Below are positions 63,419 to 64,000 of a DNA stretch of 64,000 nt, one piece after another. Numbering within the stretch: the first letter of the stretch is position 1; each line of letters begins with the position of its first letter. The stretch comes from an uncultured Methanobrevibacter sp. Its GTDB lineage: Archaea; Methanobacteriota; Methanobacteria; Methanobacteriales; Methanobacteriaceae. The stretch is from assembly GCA_900320515.1 (NCBI GenBank), contig ONSJ01000003.1:1-64000 (forward strand). The letters are read 5' to 3'. A program made the position numbers and the translations under genes. The notes under the pieces are model-generated. The model did not search any database and was not told the origin of the DNA. It was given only the letters and a program-made list of their open reading frames with translations.

Positions 63419-63568
63419 CTACTCGCTTTCAAGGTGTTTGATTAATTCCTGGAGTTTGTCTATTTGGATTTGGAATTCCTCTTCCCTTGGTGTTCCTTTG
63501 ACTTTTTCCAATTTATTCTGGAGTTGTTCAAGCTTTGCCTTTGCAAGTTCCAATCTTTTGTCTGCCAT
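63419..63568 (-). CDS. 49-residue coiled-coil protein between NUDIX and helicase genes
   Basis: MADKRLELAKAKLEQLQNKL followed by EKVKGTPREEEFQIQIDKLQ and a final ELIKHLESE: two amphipathic helices with heptad spacing joined by a GTP turn, a helical-hairpin layout. The start has GGAGG 7 nt upstream, inside the last codons of the NUDIX gene, and is separated from the NUDIX stop by 1 nt; the helicase ATG follows 5 nt after its own stop. The precise spacing argues for a real gene. No family is recognised; a subunit or adaptor of the helicase is an inference. Confidence 0.72.
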   Translation of the reverse strand: MADKRLELAKAKLEQLQNKLEKVKGTPREEEFQIQIDKLQELIKHLESE

Positions 63569-63569
63569 T

Positions 63570-63962
63570 TCAATCCTCCATGGTCTCTTTTAGGTAATCG
63601 ATAATTGTGAGGTCCGCCGGAATCCAGTTTACATCGTTCAGTTCGTCTTTTGTAAGCCACCTGGCGTCGTTGTGCTCCAATAGCTTTGGAGTTCCTTCTG
63701 TTATGATGGCTTCAAAGCAGGACATTTTAAGATAAAAAGTAGGATACTGGTATTCCAGGTCCAGGGCGAACTTGGTGGGTTTTATTGTGCAGTCCAGTTC
63801 TTCTTTGATTTCCCTTATGAGAGCTTGTTCTTTTGTTTCATCAGGTTCTATTTTGCCGCCTGGAAATTCCCACATGTTGATGAATTCGCCGTAGCCTCTC
63901 TTGGTTGCAAGGATTTGATTATCCTTTTTGATAATAGCTGCGACTACGTTTAAAGTTTTCAT
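63570..63962 (-). CDS. NUDIX hydrolase (MutT-like)
   Basis: 130 residues with a complete NUDIX box: GKIEPDETKEQALIREIKEE (residues about 34-53), which carries the metal-binding glutamates. The start MKTLNVVAAIIKKDNQILAT and WEFPGGK are those of 8-oxo-dGTP/(deoxy)nucleotide pyrophosphohydrolases of the MutT/CTP-pyrophosphohydrolase group, ending WIPADLTIIDYL. It could sanitise modified nucleotides or act on another nucleoside diphosphate. First gene of the operon; a TATA-like TTTATAA lies about 25-30 nt before the ATG. Confidence 0.92.
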   Translation of the reverse strand: MKTLNVVAAIIKKDNQILATKRGYGEFINMWEFPGGKIEPDETKEQALIREIKEELDCTIKPTKFALDLEYQYPTFYLKMSCFEAIITEGTPKLLEHNDARWLTKDELNDVNWIPADLTIIDYLKETMED

Positions 63963-64000
63963 GATTTAATATTTAGCAGCTTACGTTATAAATGTTAATA

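Noticed and set aside
1-64000. tRNA or rRNA genes
   Set aside because: No cloverleaf with a GGTTCRA-type T arm or rRNA-like GC-rich long block was found by eye in the intergenic stretches.

Overview
The window reads as a chromosomal segment of a low-GC methanogenic archaeon of the Methanobacteriales, most like a gut Methanobrevibacter. The evidence is the methanopterin-pathway enzyme MptE (DUF115), an Orc1/Cdc6 initiator, ribosomal protein eS1 (S3Ae), RtcB with archease, archaeal dUTPase, GGTGAT/GGAGG ribosome binding sites, TATA-type promoters, and a large set of adhesin-like proteins (ALPs) with signal peptides, beta-helix (GGAIY-type) repeats, DUF11 and Ig-like repeats. The species is inferred from style and content, not from a database search.

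Layout. 1-18181: two minus-strand ALP genes, one running off the left edge (1-2455) and one of about 15 kb (3041-18181) encoding a 5046-residue wall protein made of a beta-helix, 22 DUF11 repeats, four Ig-like repeats and a C-terminal membrane anchor. 18608-25332: minus-strand housekeeping genes: eS1, a NifX-like protein, a methylthio-nucleoside phosphorylase, RtcB, a small membrane protein, archease, then (past a 58-residue plus-strand membrane peptide and a hairpin) Orc1/Cdc6 and MptE. 25487-28211: a PD-(D/E)XK-like nuclease gene with a duplicated, broken 3' end, and two YczE/YitT-like membrane paralogues. 28400-31218: a PLP aminotransferase, an unusual array of 54-bp tandem repeats, and a GerW-DUF2953-small protein operon. 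31215-34462: dUTPase and a TPP enzyme (minus), a tautomerase (plus) and a probable DNA-binding protein.

34529-43721: three complete minus-strand Ig-repeat ALPs and one 5'-truncated ALP remnant. 44004-46618: a flavin-type oxidoreductase, a small gene bracketed by 56-bp direct repeats, a TetR regulator, an ALP C-terminal remnant, and a RelE/RHH toxin-antitoxin operon with a palindromic operator. 46924-59735: four plus-strand beta-helix ALPs sharing a bipartite promoter signature and near-identical C-terminal cassettes, interrupted by a DUF4258-like/DUF2283 pair. 60016-60384: a small secreted protein. 60477-63962: a tight minus-strand operon encoding a NUDIX hydrolase, a 49-residue coiled-coil protein and a PLD-nuclease/DEAD-helicase/DUF3427 protein.

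More than half of the window is surface-protein coding sequence in visible flux: tandem slippage, intragenic duplication, cassette sharing and remnants. The strongest candidates for undescribed biology are the NUDIX/coiled-coil/helicase operon, the 54-bp repeat array before the GerW operon, the shared ALP promoter, and the 15-kb gene that has no ATG start.
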